NCBI RefSeq assembly: GCF_000426245.1
Contig: NZ_AUEZ01000071.1
Location: forward strand, 1 to 41,590
Origin: Bradyrhizobium sp. Ai1a-2
GTDB taxonomy: Bacteria > Pseudomonadota > Alphaproteobacteria > Rhizobiales > Xanthobacteraceae
Length of the DNA: 41,590 nt
Direction of reading: 5' to 3'
The stretch's first letter is position 1, and every line of letters begins with the position of its first letter. Below are positions 16,648 through 23,801 of the stretch, one piece after another. The translations under genes were made by a program, and so were the position numbers. The notes under the pieces are model-generated. The model saw nothing but the letters and a program-made list of their open reading frames with translations, did not search any database and was not told the DNA's origin.

Positions 16648-17994
16648 ATGAACATCAACACCTCGCCTGATGTGATCGGAAAGGGCTCCGCGCAGATCAC
16701 GCCCGGCTACATGTCCGGATTCGGCAATAGCTTCGAGACCGAAGCCCTGCCCGGTGCGCTGCCGGTCGGCCGCAACTCGCCGCAGCGCTGCGCCTATGGG
16801 CTCTATGCCGAACAGCTTTCCGGCTCGCCCTTCACCGCGCCGCGCGGCGCCAATGAGCGCTCCTGGCTCTATCGCATCCGCCCATCGGTGAAGCATTCCG
16901 GCCACTTCACCAAGGCCGATGGCGGGCTGTGGCGCACCGCGCCGTGCCTCGAATACGAAATGCCGATCGCGCAACTGCGCTGGAATCCGGCGCCGATCCC
17001 GACGCAGGAGCAGACTTTCCTGCAGGGCGTGCAGACCATGACCACGGCCGGCGACGCAAACACGCAGGCCGGCATGGCCGCGCATGTCTACCTGATCACC
17101 AAATCGATGGTGGACCAGCATTTCTACAATGCCGATGGCGAGATGATGTTCGTGCTGCAGCAGGGCAATCTGCGCCTCGTCACCGAGTTCGGCCGCATCG
17201 ATGCCGAGCCCGGCGAAATCGTGGTGATCCCGCGCGGTGTGAAATTCCGCGTCGAGATTCCGAATGGTCCCGCGCGCGGCTATCTCTGCGAGAATTACGG
17301 CGGTGCCTTCACGCTGCCGGAGCGCGGTCCGATCGGCGCCAACTGCCTGGCCAATTCGCGCGACTTCCTGACGCCTGTTGCCAGCTACGAGGACAAGGAC
17401 ACGCCGACCGAGCTCTACGTGAAATGGGGCGGCTCGCTCTGGAAGACGACATTGCCGCATTCGCCGATCGACGTCGTCGCCTGGCACGGCAACTACGCGC
17501 CTTACAAATATGATCTGCGCACCTTCTCGCCGGTCGGTGCGATCGCGTTCGATCATCCCGACCCCTCGATCTTCACGGTCCTGACATCGCCGTCGGAGAC
17601 CGCGGGCACCGCGAATATCGATTTCGTGATCTTCCCGGAGCGCTGGATGGTAGCGGAGAACACGTTCCGCCCGCCCTGGTACCACATGAACATCATGTCG
17701 GAGTTCATGGGCCTGATCTACGGCGTCTATGACGCCAAGCCGCAGGGCTTCGTCCCCGGCGGCATCTCGCTCCACAACTGCATGCTGCCGCATGGCCCCG
17801 ACCGCGAGGCGTTCGATCACGCCAGCAACAGCGAGTTGAAGCCGGTGAAGCTCACGGGCACCATGGCCTTCATGTTCGAGACCCGCTTCCCGCAGCGCGT
17901 CACCGAGTTCGCGGCGAAGTCGGCGACGCTGCAGGACGACTACGCCGATTGCTGGAAGGGACTGGAGAAGCGGTTCGATCCGGGCAGGCCTTGA
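16648..17994 (+). CDS. hmgA: homogentisate 1,2-dioxygenase
   Basis: A 448-residue cytoplasmic non-haem iron dioxygenase, the usual length for HmgA. It opens the homogentisate ring to maleylacetoacetate in tyrosine and phenylalanine breakdown. The N-terminal YMSGFGNSFETEALPGALP and YAEQLSGSPFTAPR are family signatures. The iron ligands are visible in PPWYHMNIMSEFMG (His and Glu) and in GGISLHNCMLPHGPD (His). The ATG at 16648 is chosen over the one at 16642 because AAGGAGG (16632-16638) is spaced 9 bases from it. It follows the MBL-fold gene with essentially no gap. The gap to fumarylacetoacetase holds a large palindrome. Confidence 0.98.
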   Translation: MNINTSPDVIGKGSAQITPGYMSGFGNSFETEALPGALPVGRNSPQRCAYGLYAEQLSGSPFTAPRGANERSWLYRIRPSVKHSGHFTKADGGLWRTAPCLEYEMPIAQLRWNPAPIPTQEQTFLQGVQTMTTAGDANTQAGMAAHVYLITKSMVDQHFYNADGEMMFVLQQGNLRLVTEFGRIDAEPGEIVVIPRGVKFRVEIPNGPARGYLCENYGGAFTLPERGPIGANCLANSRDFLTPVASYEDKDTPTELYVKWGGSLWKTTLPHSPIDVVAWHGNYAPYKYDLRTFSPVGAIAFDHPDPSIFTVLTSPSETAGTANIDFVIFPERWMVAENTFRPPWYHMNIMSEFMGLIYGVYDAKPQGFVPGGISLHNCMLPHGPDREAFDHASNSELKPVKLTGTMAFMFETRFPQRVTEFAAKSATLQDDYADCWKGLEKRFDPGRP

Positions 17995-18000
17995 CTCCTG

Positions 18001-18101
18001 TCATTCCGGGGCGCGTGAAGCGCGAATCCGGAATCCATCTCTCCCGGTATTCTCGGCCAAATGGATTCCGGGCCTGCGCCTTGCGGCGCATCCCGGAATG
18101 A
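18001..18101. repeat. palindromic intergenic repeat, family B, between hmgA and fahA
   Basis: The outer arms are TCATTCCGGGGCGCG...GAATCCAT (18001-18038) and ATGGATTCCGGGC...TCCCGGAATGA (18061-18101). Each arm carries an inner hairpin (GCGCGTGAAGCGCG and GCGCCTTGCGGCGC). It starts 6 bases after the hmgA stop and ends 36 bases before the fahA start. In the transcript it would form a long branched hairpin that could stabilise or attenuate the mRNA. Confidence 0.85.
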
Positions 18102-18137
18102 CGAAGGATAGAGCGTCGAAACATTCGGCAGGAAAGC

Positions 18138-19409
18138 ATGCCTCACCCCAACGACCCCAAGCTCCGCTCCTTCATCGACGTCGATCCCGCGTCGGATTTC
18201 CCGATCCAGAATCTCCCTTACGGCGTTTTCTCGGCCAAGGACGGTCTTGCTCCGCGCATCGGCGTGGCGATCGGCGACCACGTGCTCGATCTGTGGCAAC
18301 TGGCGCAGGACTGCCGCATCGATGTGGTCGAACCCGCGGTGTTCGCCGCGTCCTCGCTCAATCCGTTCATGGCGCTCGGTCCAAAGGTCTGGTCGCGCAC
18401 CCGCGCACGGATCAGTGAATTGCTGCGCCATGACCATCCCGAGCTGCGCGACAATGAGCGCCTGCGCCAGCGCGCGCTGGTGCCGACGGCCGACGTGAAG
18501 CTGTATCTGCCGATCACGGTCGCCGGCTACACCGACTTCTATTCGTCCAAGGAGCACGCCACCAATGTCGGCGTCATGTTCCGCGGCAAGGACAACGCTT
18601 TGCAGCCGAACTGGCTGCACATGCCGATCGGCTATAACGGCCGCGCTTCGACCGTCGTCGTGAGCGGCACGAAAGTGCGCCGGCCGCGCGGTCAGTTAAA
18701 ACCGCCGAGCGTGGAGGTGCCGAGCTTCGGCCCGTGCAAGCGCCTCGATTTCGAGCTCGAGATGGGCGTTGTGGTCGGCCAGCCGTCGGCGATGGGCGAG
18801 ATGCTGAACGAGCAACAGGCCGAGGAGATGATCTTCGGCTTCGTGATTCTCAACGACTGGAGCGCGCGCGACATCCAGCAATGGGAGTATGTCCCGCTCG
18901 GTCCATTCCAGGCCAAGGCCTTTGCGACCTCGATCAGCCCATGGGTTGTCACGCGCGAGGCGCTGGAGCCGTTCCGCTTGCAAGGACCGACGCAGGAGCC
19001 CGCGCCGCTGCCCTATCTGCGCCAGACGCAGCCGAACAATTATGATCTGACGCTCGACGTCGCCCTGCGCACAGCTGGAATGAACGAAGCGGCACGGATC
19101 TGCCGCACCAATTTCAAATACATGTATTGGTCCTCGGTGCAGCAATTGGTGCACCACGCTTCCTCTGGCTGCGCCATGAATGTCGGCGATCTCTTGGGGA
19201 GTGGGACGATCTCTGGCCCCGAGAAGGACCAGCGCGGCAGCCTGCTCGAGATCAGCTGGAACGGCACCGAGCCACTCGAACTCGCCGGCGGCATCAAGCG
19301 CTCCTTCCTCGAAGACGGCGACTCGCTCGTCATGCGCGGCTGGTGCCAGGGCGACGGCTATCGCGTTGGCTTCGGCGAGGTCGAAGGCACGATCCTAGCG
19401 GCGGCGTAG
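18138..19409 (+). CDS. fahA: fumarylacetoacetase
   Basis: A 423-residue enzyme that hydrolyses fumarylacetoacetate to fumarate and acetoacetate, the last step of the homogentisate pathway. It has the N-terminal SH3-like domain (NLPYGVFSAKDGLAPRIGVAIGD) followed by the FAH catalytic domain. The latter contains DFYSSKEHATNVG with the catalytic His region, the metal-binding acidic residues in DFELEMGVVVG, and LNDWSARDIQQWEYVPLGPF. Length and order match eukaryotic-type FAH. AGGA precedes the ATG. It lies downstream of hmgA, separated by a palindrome but probably still in the same transcription unit. The maleylacetoacetate isomerase needed between HmgA and FahA is not in the window. Confidence 0.97.
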   Translation: MPHPNDPKLRSFIDVDPASDFPIQNLPYGVFSAKDGLAPRIGVAIGDHVLDLWQLAQDCRIDVVEPAVFAASSLNPFMALGPKVWSRTRARISELLRHDHPELRDNERLRQRALVPTADVKLYLPITVAGYTDFYSSKEHATNVGVMFRGKDNALQPNWLHMPIGYNGRASTVVVSGTKVRRPRGQLKPPSVEVPSFGPCKRLDFELEMGVVVGQPSAMGEMLNEQQAEEMIFGFVILNDWSARDIQQWEYVPLGPFQAKAFATSISPWVVTREALEPFRLQGPTQEPAPLPYLRQTQPNNYDLTLDVALRTAGMNEAARICRTNFKYMYWSSVQQLVHHASSGCAMNVGDLLGSGTISGPEKDQRGSLLEISWNGTEPLELAGGIKRSFLEDGDSLVMRGWCQGDGYRVGFGEVEGTILAAA

Positions 19410-19414
19410 CTATC

Positions 19415-19498
19415 CGTCATTGCGAGGAGCGAAGCGACGAAGCAATCCACCTCTCCCCGCGCGGAGAAATGGATTGCGTCGCTTCGCTCGCAATGACG
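19415..19498. repeat. palindromic intergenic repeat, family A (copy 2)
   Basis: The left arm is CGTCATTGCGAGGAGCGAAG, continuing to CAATCCA, and the right arm is TGGATTGCGTCGC...CGCAATGACG. A central TCTCC/GGAGA hairpin is present. It fills the space between the convergent fumarylacetoacetase and DUF1272 genes. Confidence 0.85.
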
Positions 19499-19509
19499 CA
19501 GGGGAGAAT

Positions 19510-19821
19510 TCAGCGCTCCTCCGGCGGAACATCCCGCAGCCTCGACGAATGTGCCGCGACATCCTCGAGACTGTACTTCAAATGCACCCGCTTCTCCGAA
19601 GGCGTTTGCTTGACCACGCACACGCCGGCGCGCCATTCCTGCGAAGGCCTGATCGGCCGCGGCGCGAAGCCGCCGCCGCAGTTCGGGCAGACGTTGAACA
19701 GCTTGTGCTCCACGCAATCGGCGCAGAAGGTGCATTCATATGAGCAGATCATCGCCTCCGTCGCGTGCGGCGGCAGATCCTTGTCGCAATATTCGCAGTT
19801 GGGTCGCAGTTGCAGCGCCAT
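19510..19821 (-). CDS. DUF1272 cysteine-rich protein
   Basis: A 103-residue protein starting MALQLRPNCEYCDKDLPP. It has the DUF1272 cysteine pattern: CEYC (Cys9, Cys12), then CSYECTFCADC (Cys26, 30, 33, 36), then CPNCGGGF (about residues 48-51). Four CxxC-like pairs suggest binding of one or two zinc ions. The function of the family is unknown. The C-terminal third is basic and polar and looks less ordered. It lies between fumarylacetoacetase (convergent, with a repeat between) and the Lrp/AsnC regulator on the same strand, inside the tyrosine-degradation neighbourhood. No role in that pathway is shown by sequence. Confidence 0.85.
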   Translation of the reverse strand: MALQLRPNCEYCDKDLPPHATEAMICSYECTFCADCVEHKLFNVCPNCGGGFAPRPIRPSQEWRAGVCVVKQTPSEKRVHLKYSLEDVAAHSSRLRDVPPEER

Positions 19822-19906
19822 GGTCGTTTCTCAGGGTGAAGCGGGACGGATGATCGCAAACTAGACCCTCAATTCGAATGACGGAATTCCCTCGATTTGC
19901 GCCATG

Positions 19907-20383
19907 CTACTTGCCCAGCGCCTTCAGAGGCAATTTCGCGCTCTCCTTCAGCCTGTCCAGCACGATCGAGGAGCGCACATGGGCGACGCTCTGGTGCGGC
20001 ATCAGGACATTGTTGACGATGTCGGACAGGCTCTTGAGGTCGCGCAGTACCGCCTTCAGCAGATAGTCGGCGTCTCCGGTGAGCGAATAGGCCTCCTGGA
20101 TCGCATCGACGCGACTCACCAGCTCACGGAATTTCTTCGCGTTGTCGGGCGAGTGCGTCGCCAGCGTGATCTGGATGAAGGCGATCAGCTCGAAGCCGAG
20201 CGCCTCGCCGGCGAGGTCGGCGTGATAGCCCGAGATCACCTTCTCTTCCTCCAGCCGCATCCGCCGACGCGAGCATTGCGAGGCCGACAGACCAATGAGA
20301 TCGGCGAGCTGCTGGTTGGTCAGCCGGCCGTCGTCCTGCAATGCGGCCAGGATCTTGAGATCAAACGTGTCTAACTGAATCAT
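19907..20383 (-). CDS. Lrp/AsnC family transcriptional regulator
   Basis: A 158-residue regulator of standard Lrp layout. The N-terminal helix-turn-helix is LDTFDLKILAALQDDGRLT followed by LADLIGLSASQCSRRRMRLEEE. The C-terminal RAM ligand-binding domain has a beta-alpha-beta core (GFELIAFIQITLA and AYSLTGDADYLLKAVLRD). Lrp-type proteins sense amino acids. It is divergent from hppD with a 124-base gap, so control of tyrosine or hydroxyphenylpyruvate breakdown is likely. AsnC-type regulators of tyrosine catabolism are known in alphaproteobacteria. The ATG at 20383 is chosen because the domain begins there; an in-frame ATG at 20407 would add eight residues. Confidence 0.92.
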   Translation of the reverse strand: MIQLDTFDLKILAALQDDGRLTNQQLADLIGLSASQCSRRRMRLEEEKVISGYHADLAGEALGFELIAFIQITLATHSPDNAKKFRELVSRVDAIQEAYSLTGDADYLLKAVLRDLKSLSDIVNNVLMPHQSVAHVRSSIVLDRLKESAKLPLKALGK

Positions 20384-20403
20384 GCGTGATCCGCCGCTTC
20401 GAT

Positions 20404-20461
20404 GCACAGATTGTGCGTGATGCTAGCCCATCGCGCGCCATTTTGCATGCACCTTGCGGCC
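20404..20461. promoter_or_regulatory. candidate operators between lrp-type gene and hppD
   Basis: The divergent gap holds GCACA-GAT-TGTGC (20404-20416, perfect inverted repeat) and the 8-base palindrome TGCATGCA (20454-20461). Either fits a dimeric Lrp/AsnC or MarR operator controlling hppD. No footprinting-type evidence is available. Confidence 0.35.
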
Positions 20462-20507
20462 GGACCGGTGGAGATTCGCTCAAGCCCGAGCCTAGGGAGA
20501 ATCGCCA

Positions 20508-21623
20508 ATGGGTCCGTTTCCGCACGATGCGCCGCCGGCAGAAATCACGGCCGACAATCCGATGGGCACGGATGGTTTCGAGTTCGTAGAATATGCCCAT
20601 CCGCATCCGGAAGAGCTGCACCGCCTGTTCAAGCTGATGGGTTATGTGCCGGTCGCCCGCCACAAGACCAAGCAGATCACGGTCTATCGCCAGGGCGACA
20701 TCAACTATCTCCTCAATGAGGAGCCTGATACCCACGGCCATGACTTCGTCGCCGCGCACGGACCGTGCGCACCGTCGATGGCGTTTCGCGTGGTGGATGC
20801 CAAGCGCGCCTATGAGCGCGCGCTGTCACTCGGCGCCGAGCCGGCCGACAATGCCGCGCAGAAGACGCTCGATGTTCCCGCGATCAAGGGCATCGGCGGC
20901 AGCCTGCTCTATCTGGTCGATCGCTACGGCGCGAAGGGCTCGGCCTATGATCTCGAGTTCGAATGGCTGGGCGAGAAGAACCCGCGGCCCGAGGGCGCGG
21001 GGCTCTATTACATCGATCACCTCACCCACAACGTCCATCGCGGCCGCATGGATGTCTGGACCGGCTTCTACGCAAAGCTGTTCAACTTCCGCCAGATCCG
21101 CTTCTTCGACATCGAGGGCCGTGCCTCGGGCCTGTTCTCGCGCGCCCTGACCAGCCCGGATGGCAAGATCCGGATTCCGATCAATGAGGACGCCGGCGAT
21201 TCCGGGCAGATCGAGGAATATCTCAACGTCTATCGCGGCGAGGGCATCCAGCACATCGCCTGCGGCGCGCGCGATATCCATCGCACCATCGAAACGCTCC
21301 GCAAGGCAGGGCCGCCGTTCATGCCGTCGCCGCCCGACACCTACTTCGAGAAGATCGACAAGCGCCTGCCCGGGCACGGCGAAGACGTCGCACGGCTGCA
21401 GAAGAATGGCATCCTGATCGACGGCGAGGGCGTGGTTGATGGTGGCCAGACCAAGGTGCTGCTGCAGCTCTTCTCGGCCAATGCGGTCGGACCGATCTTC
21501 TTCGAATTCATCCAGCGCAAAGGCGACGACGGATTCGGCGAGGGCAACTTCAAGGCCCTGTTCGAATCGATCGAGGAAGACCAGATCCGCCGCGGCGTGC
21601 TGAAGGTTGACCACGCGGCGTAA
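20508..21623 (+). CDS. hppD: 4-hydroxyphenylpyruvate dioxygenase
   Basis: A 371-residue non-haem iron enzyme that converts 4-hydroxyphenylpyruvate to homogentisate, feeding HmgA. It shows two vicinal-oxygen-chelate domains. The iron triad is His171 (YYIDHLTHNV), His249 (GIQHIAC) and Glu333 (IFFEFIQRKG). The C-terminal GFGEGNFKALFESIE, which closes the active site in this family, is complete. GGGAG precedes the ATG at good spacing. It is expressed divergently from an Lrp/AsnC regulator. The other pathway genes lie 1-7 kb away in the same window, so the cluster covers most of tyrosine degradation. Confidence 0.98.
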   Translation: MGPFPHDAPPAEITADNPMGTDGFEFVEYAHPHPEELHRLFKLMGYVPVARHKTKQITVYRQGDINYLLNEEPDTHGHDFVAAHGPCAPSMAFRVVDAKRAYERALSLGAEPADNAAQKTLDVPAIKGIGGSLLYLVDRYGAKGSAYDLEFEWLGEKNPRPEGAGLYYIDHLTHNVHRGRMDVWTGFYAKLFNFRQIRFFDIEGRASGLFSRALTSPDGKIRIPINEDAGDSGQIEEYLNVYRGEGIQHIACGARDIHRTIETLRKAGPPFMPSPPDTYFEKIDKRLPGHGEDVARLQKNGILIDGEGVVDGGQTKVLLQLFSANAVGPIFFEFIQRKGDDGFGEGNFKALFESIEEDQIRRGVLKVDHAA

Positions 21624-21629
21624 GGCTGT

Positions 21630-21712
21630 CGTAGGGTGGGCAAAGCGCAGCGTGCCCACCTCTTCTTGCGCCGCTCTTGATGGTGGGCACGCTACGCTTT
21701 GCCCACCCTACG
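21630..21712. repeat. palindromic intergenic repeat, family C
   Basis: Two 31-base arms, CGTAGGGTGGGCAAAGCG...GCCCACC (21630-21660) and its near-perfect complement (21682-21712, one mismatch), flank a 21-base loop. It lies between the convergent hppD and CoA transferase genes. It resembles the repeat at 33660-33746 in arm length and in its GTAGG-TGGG ends. Confidence 0.85.
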
Positions 21713-21729
21713 CCGTCTACTAACGACAG

Positions 21730-22836
21730 CTATCGCTTCCACGCGCTCAGGACGTCGCCAAGCTCTGCATTCACGGGCTCCCTGATCGCTGACGGTGTCC
21801 GCGAGAAACGCGGCGCGGGCGCCGGCTGTGTCACGCCATGGCGTTCGACGAACACGTTGCGCGCGGCCATGTGCGGATGATTGGGCGCTTCCGCCATGGT
21901 CAGGATCGGCGCGAAGCAGATGTCGGTGCCTTCCATGATCTTGCACCACTCTTCGCGCGTCTTACTCTTGAATATCTCGGTGAGCTTTTCTTTCAGCGCC
22001 GGCCACGCCTTGCGGTCCATCTGGGCGTCGAACTCGGCCTCCGTGAGGCCGGCGTGCTTGCGCAAGAGGGCGTAGAATTGCGGCTCGATCGAACCGATCG
22101 AGACGAAATGGCCGCACGAGCATTCGTAGACGCCATAGAAATGCGCGCCGCCGTCGAGCATATTCTGGTCGCGTCCCTCCACCCAGCGGCCGTTGGCGGC
22201 GAGGTCAAAGAACATCGACATCAGCGAGGCCGCGCCGTCGCACATTGCAGTGTCGACCACCTGGCCCTTGCCGGATTTCGATGCTTCCAGGAGTGCCGCG
22301 AGCACGCCGACCACGAGGTAGAGCGCGCCGCCGCCGAAATCGCCGACGAGGTTGAGCGGCGGCACCGGCTTCTCTTTGGTGCCGATCGCGGCCAGCGCGC
22401 CGGTGATGGAGATGTAGTTGATGTCATGGCCTGCCGCGTTCGCGAGCGGGCCCTCCTGGCCCCAGCCCGTCATGCGGCCGTAGACCAGCTTCGGATTGCG
22501 CGTGAGGACGACGTCAGGCCCGAGGCCAAGCCGCTCCATCACGCCGGGACGAAAGCCCTCGATGAGCGCATCGGCGTTGGCGAGGAGATCGAGCACTTGT
22601 GCGATCGCGGCCTTGTCCTTGAGGTCGAGCTCGACGACTTTGCGTCCGCGCGTGGAAACGCCCTTGAGATTCTTGCCGGCGCCGACGCGATCGAGGGTGA
22701 TGACCTCGGCGCCCATATCTGCCAGCATCATGCAGGCGAATGGGCCGGGGCCGATGCCGGCGAATTCGACAATGCGGGTGCCGGCGAGCGGGCCGGAGGC
22801 GCGGACAGCGGATTGCGGGGCGGGTTTATCGAGCAC
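21730..22836 (-). CDS. CaiB/BaiF family CoA transferase, alpha-methylacyl-CoA racemase-like
   Basis: A 368-residue type III CoA transferase-fold enzyme. The N-terminal RIVEFAGIGPGPFACMMLADMGAEV and the segment DLKDKAAIAQVLDLLANADALIEGFRPGVMERLGLG (in two parts) are family hallmarks. Residues matching the racemase triad are visible: His in AGHDINYISITGAL, Asp in LVGDFGGGALYLV and Glu in SIEPQFYALL. It therefore looks more like an alpha-methylacyl-CoA racemase than a formate or carnitine CoA transferase; this is inferred. The start is GTG at 22836. It lies downstream of the coxM-type gene on the same strand, but a strong hairpin in the 149-base gap suggests separate transcription. Confidence 0.88.
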   Translation of the reverse strand: MLDKPAPQSAVRASGPLAGTRIVEFAGIGPGPFACMMLADMGAEVITLDRVGAGKNLKGVSTRGRKVVELDLKDKAAIAQVLDLLANADALIEGFRPGVMERLGLGPDVVLTRNPKLVYGRMTGWGQEGPLANAAGHDINYISITGALAAIGTKEKPVPPLNLVGDFGGGALYLVVGVLAALLEASKSGKGQVVDTAMCDGAASLMSMFFDLAANGRWVEGRDQNMLDGGAHFYGVYECSCGHFVSIGSIEPQFYALLRKHAGLTEAEFDAQMDRKAWPALKEKLTEIFKSKTREEWCKIMEGTDICFAPILTMAEAPNHPHMAARNVFVERHGVTQPAPAPRFSRTPSAIREPVNAELGDVLSAWKR

Positions 22837-22930
22837 GTTTCCATCCGTGTTTTAATTAGCCGATTAGCTAAATTGTCTCGCCATATGCGTTGCGTGGCAA
22901 GCGCCTTTTTAAGGCCGCTCTCTGAAGCAT

Positions 22931-22958
22931 GAACGGCGCGCATCGCTGCGCGCCGTTC
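22931..22958 (-). terminator. hairpin after the coxSLM-type operon
   Basis: A perfect 12-base stem (GAACGGCGCGCA and TGCGCGCCGTTC) closes a TCGC loop, 28 bases past the stop of the medium-subunit gene. There is no T-run on either side, so it may be a weak or rho-assisted terminator, or a processing hairpin. Confidence 0.5.
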
Positions 22959-22985
22959 TCATAGTCAACAGTAGGATCTTCTGGA

Positions 22986-23786
22986 TCAGCCAGCTGCCGT
23001 CACTGCGCGCTGCGCCATCACCTTGATAAGATTGGCGCGGTAGTCGGCGGAGCCGTGGATGTCGCTGAGCAATCCGGCGGACGGAATTTGCACGCTATCG
23101 AGCGCGGCCGCCGACCAGTTGGCCTTCAGCGCCGCTTCGATCGGAGCGACGCGCACGACGCCGCTTTGCGACGCACCGGTCGCGGCGACGCGGACATCAC
23201 CGTCCCTGGTCTTGGCGACGAACACGCCGGTCAGCGCAAAGCGCGAGGCGGGATGCGGGAATTTGGCGTAGCCCGCCTTGGCCGGAATCGGGAACGATAC
23301 GGCCGTGATGATCTCGCCGTCTTCGAGGGCGGTCGCGAACAGGCCCTGGAAGAAGTCATCGGCTGCGATCGTACGCTTGTTGGTCTTGATGGTGGCGCCG
23401 AGCGCCAGCACCGCGGCCGGGTAATCGGCGGCGGGATCGTTGTTGGCGAGCGAGCCGCCGATCGTGCCGCGATGACGCACTGCGGGGTCGCCGATCAGCG
23501 AGGCGAGATAGGCGACCGCGGGAATCGCCTTTTGCGCCGCGCTGCTCTGCGCCACGTCATGATGCGGCGTTGCCGCCTTGATCGTCAGCGCGTCGGCTGT
23601 CGCGTCCACGCCGATCAACTCCTTGATCTTGCCGAGGTCGATGACGTCAGACGGTGAGGCGAGCCGCTGCTTCATGACGGGGATCAGCGTGTGGCCGCCG
23701 GCGAGATATTTCGGCTCCTCACCTTTGGCGAACAGCGCCGCGGCTTCGTCGACCGATGAAGCGCGATGATAAATCGTCTCGTACAT
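22986..23786 (-). CDS. xanthine dehydrogenase/CO dehydrogenase-type FAD-binding medium subunit (CoxM-like)
   Basis: A 266-residue subunit that would carry FAD and pass electrons from the iron-sulfur subunit. It begins with the family pattern YHRASSVDEAAALF and has KYLAGGHTLIPVMKQRL for the first FAD loop and GTIGGSLANNDPAADYPA for the second. The C-terminal CO dehydrogenase flavoprotein domain follows (about residues 175-266). AGGAG lies before the ATG. It is third in the leftward small-large-medium order, 15 bases after the large-subunit stop. It works in the cytoplasm as part of a heterotrimer or its dimer. Confidence 0.92.
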   Translation of the reverse strand: MYETIYHRASSVDEAAALFAKGEEPKYLAGGHTLIPVMKQRLASPSDVIDLGKIKELIGVDATADALTIKAATPHHDVAQSSAAQKAIPAVAYLASLIGDPAVRHRGTIGGSLANNDPAADYPAAVLALGATIKTNKRTIAADDFFQGLFATALEDGEIITAVSFPIPAKAGYAKFPHPASRFALTGVFVAKTRDGDVRVAATGASQSGVVRVAPIEAALKANWSAAALDSVQIPSAGLLSDIHGSADYRANLIKVMAQRAVTAAG

Positions 23787-23801
23787 GGCTCACGCTCCTC
23801 G

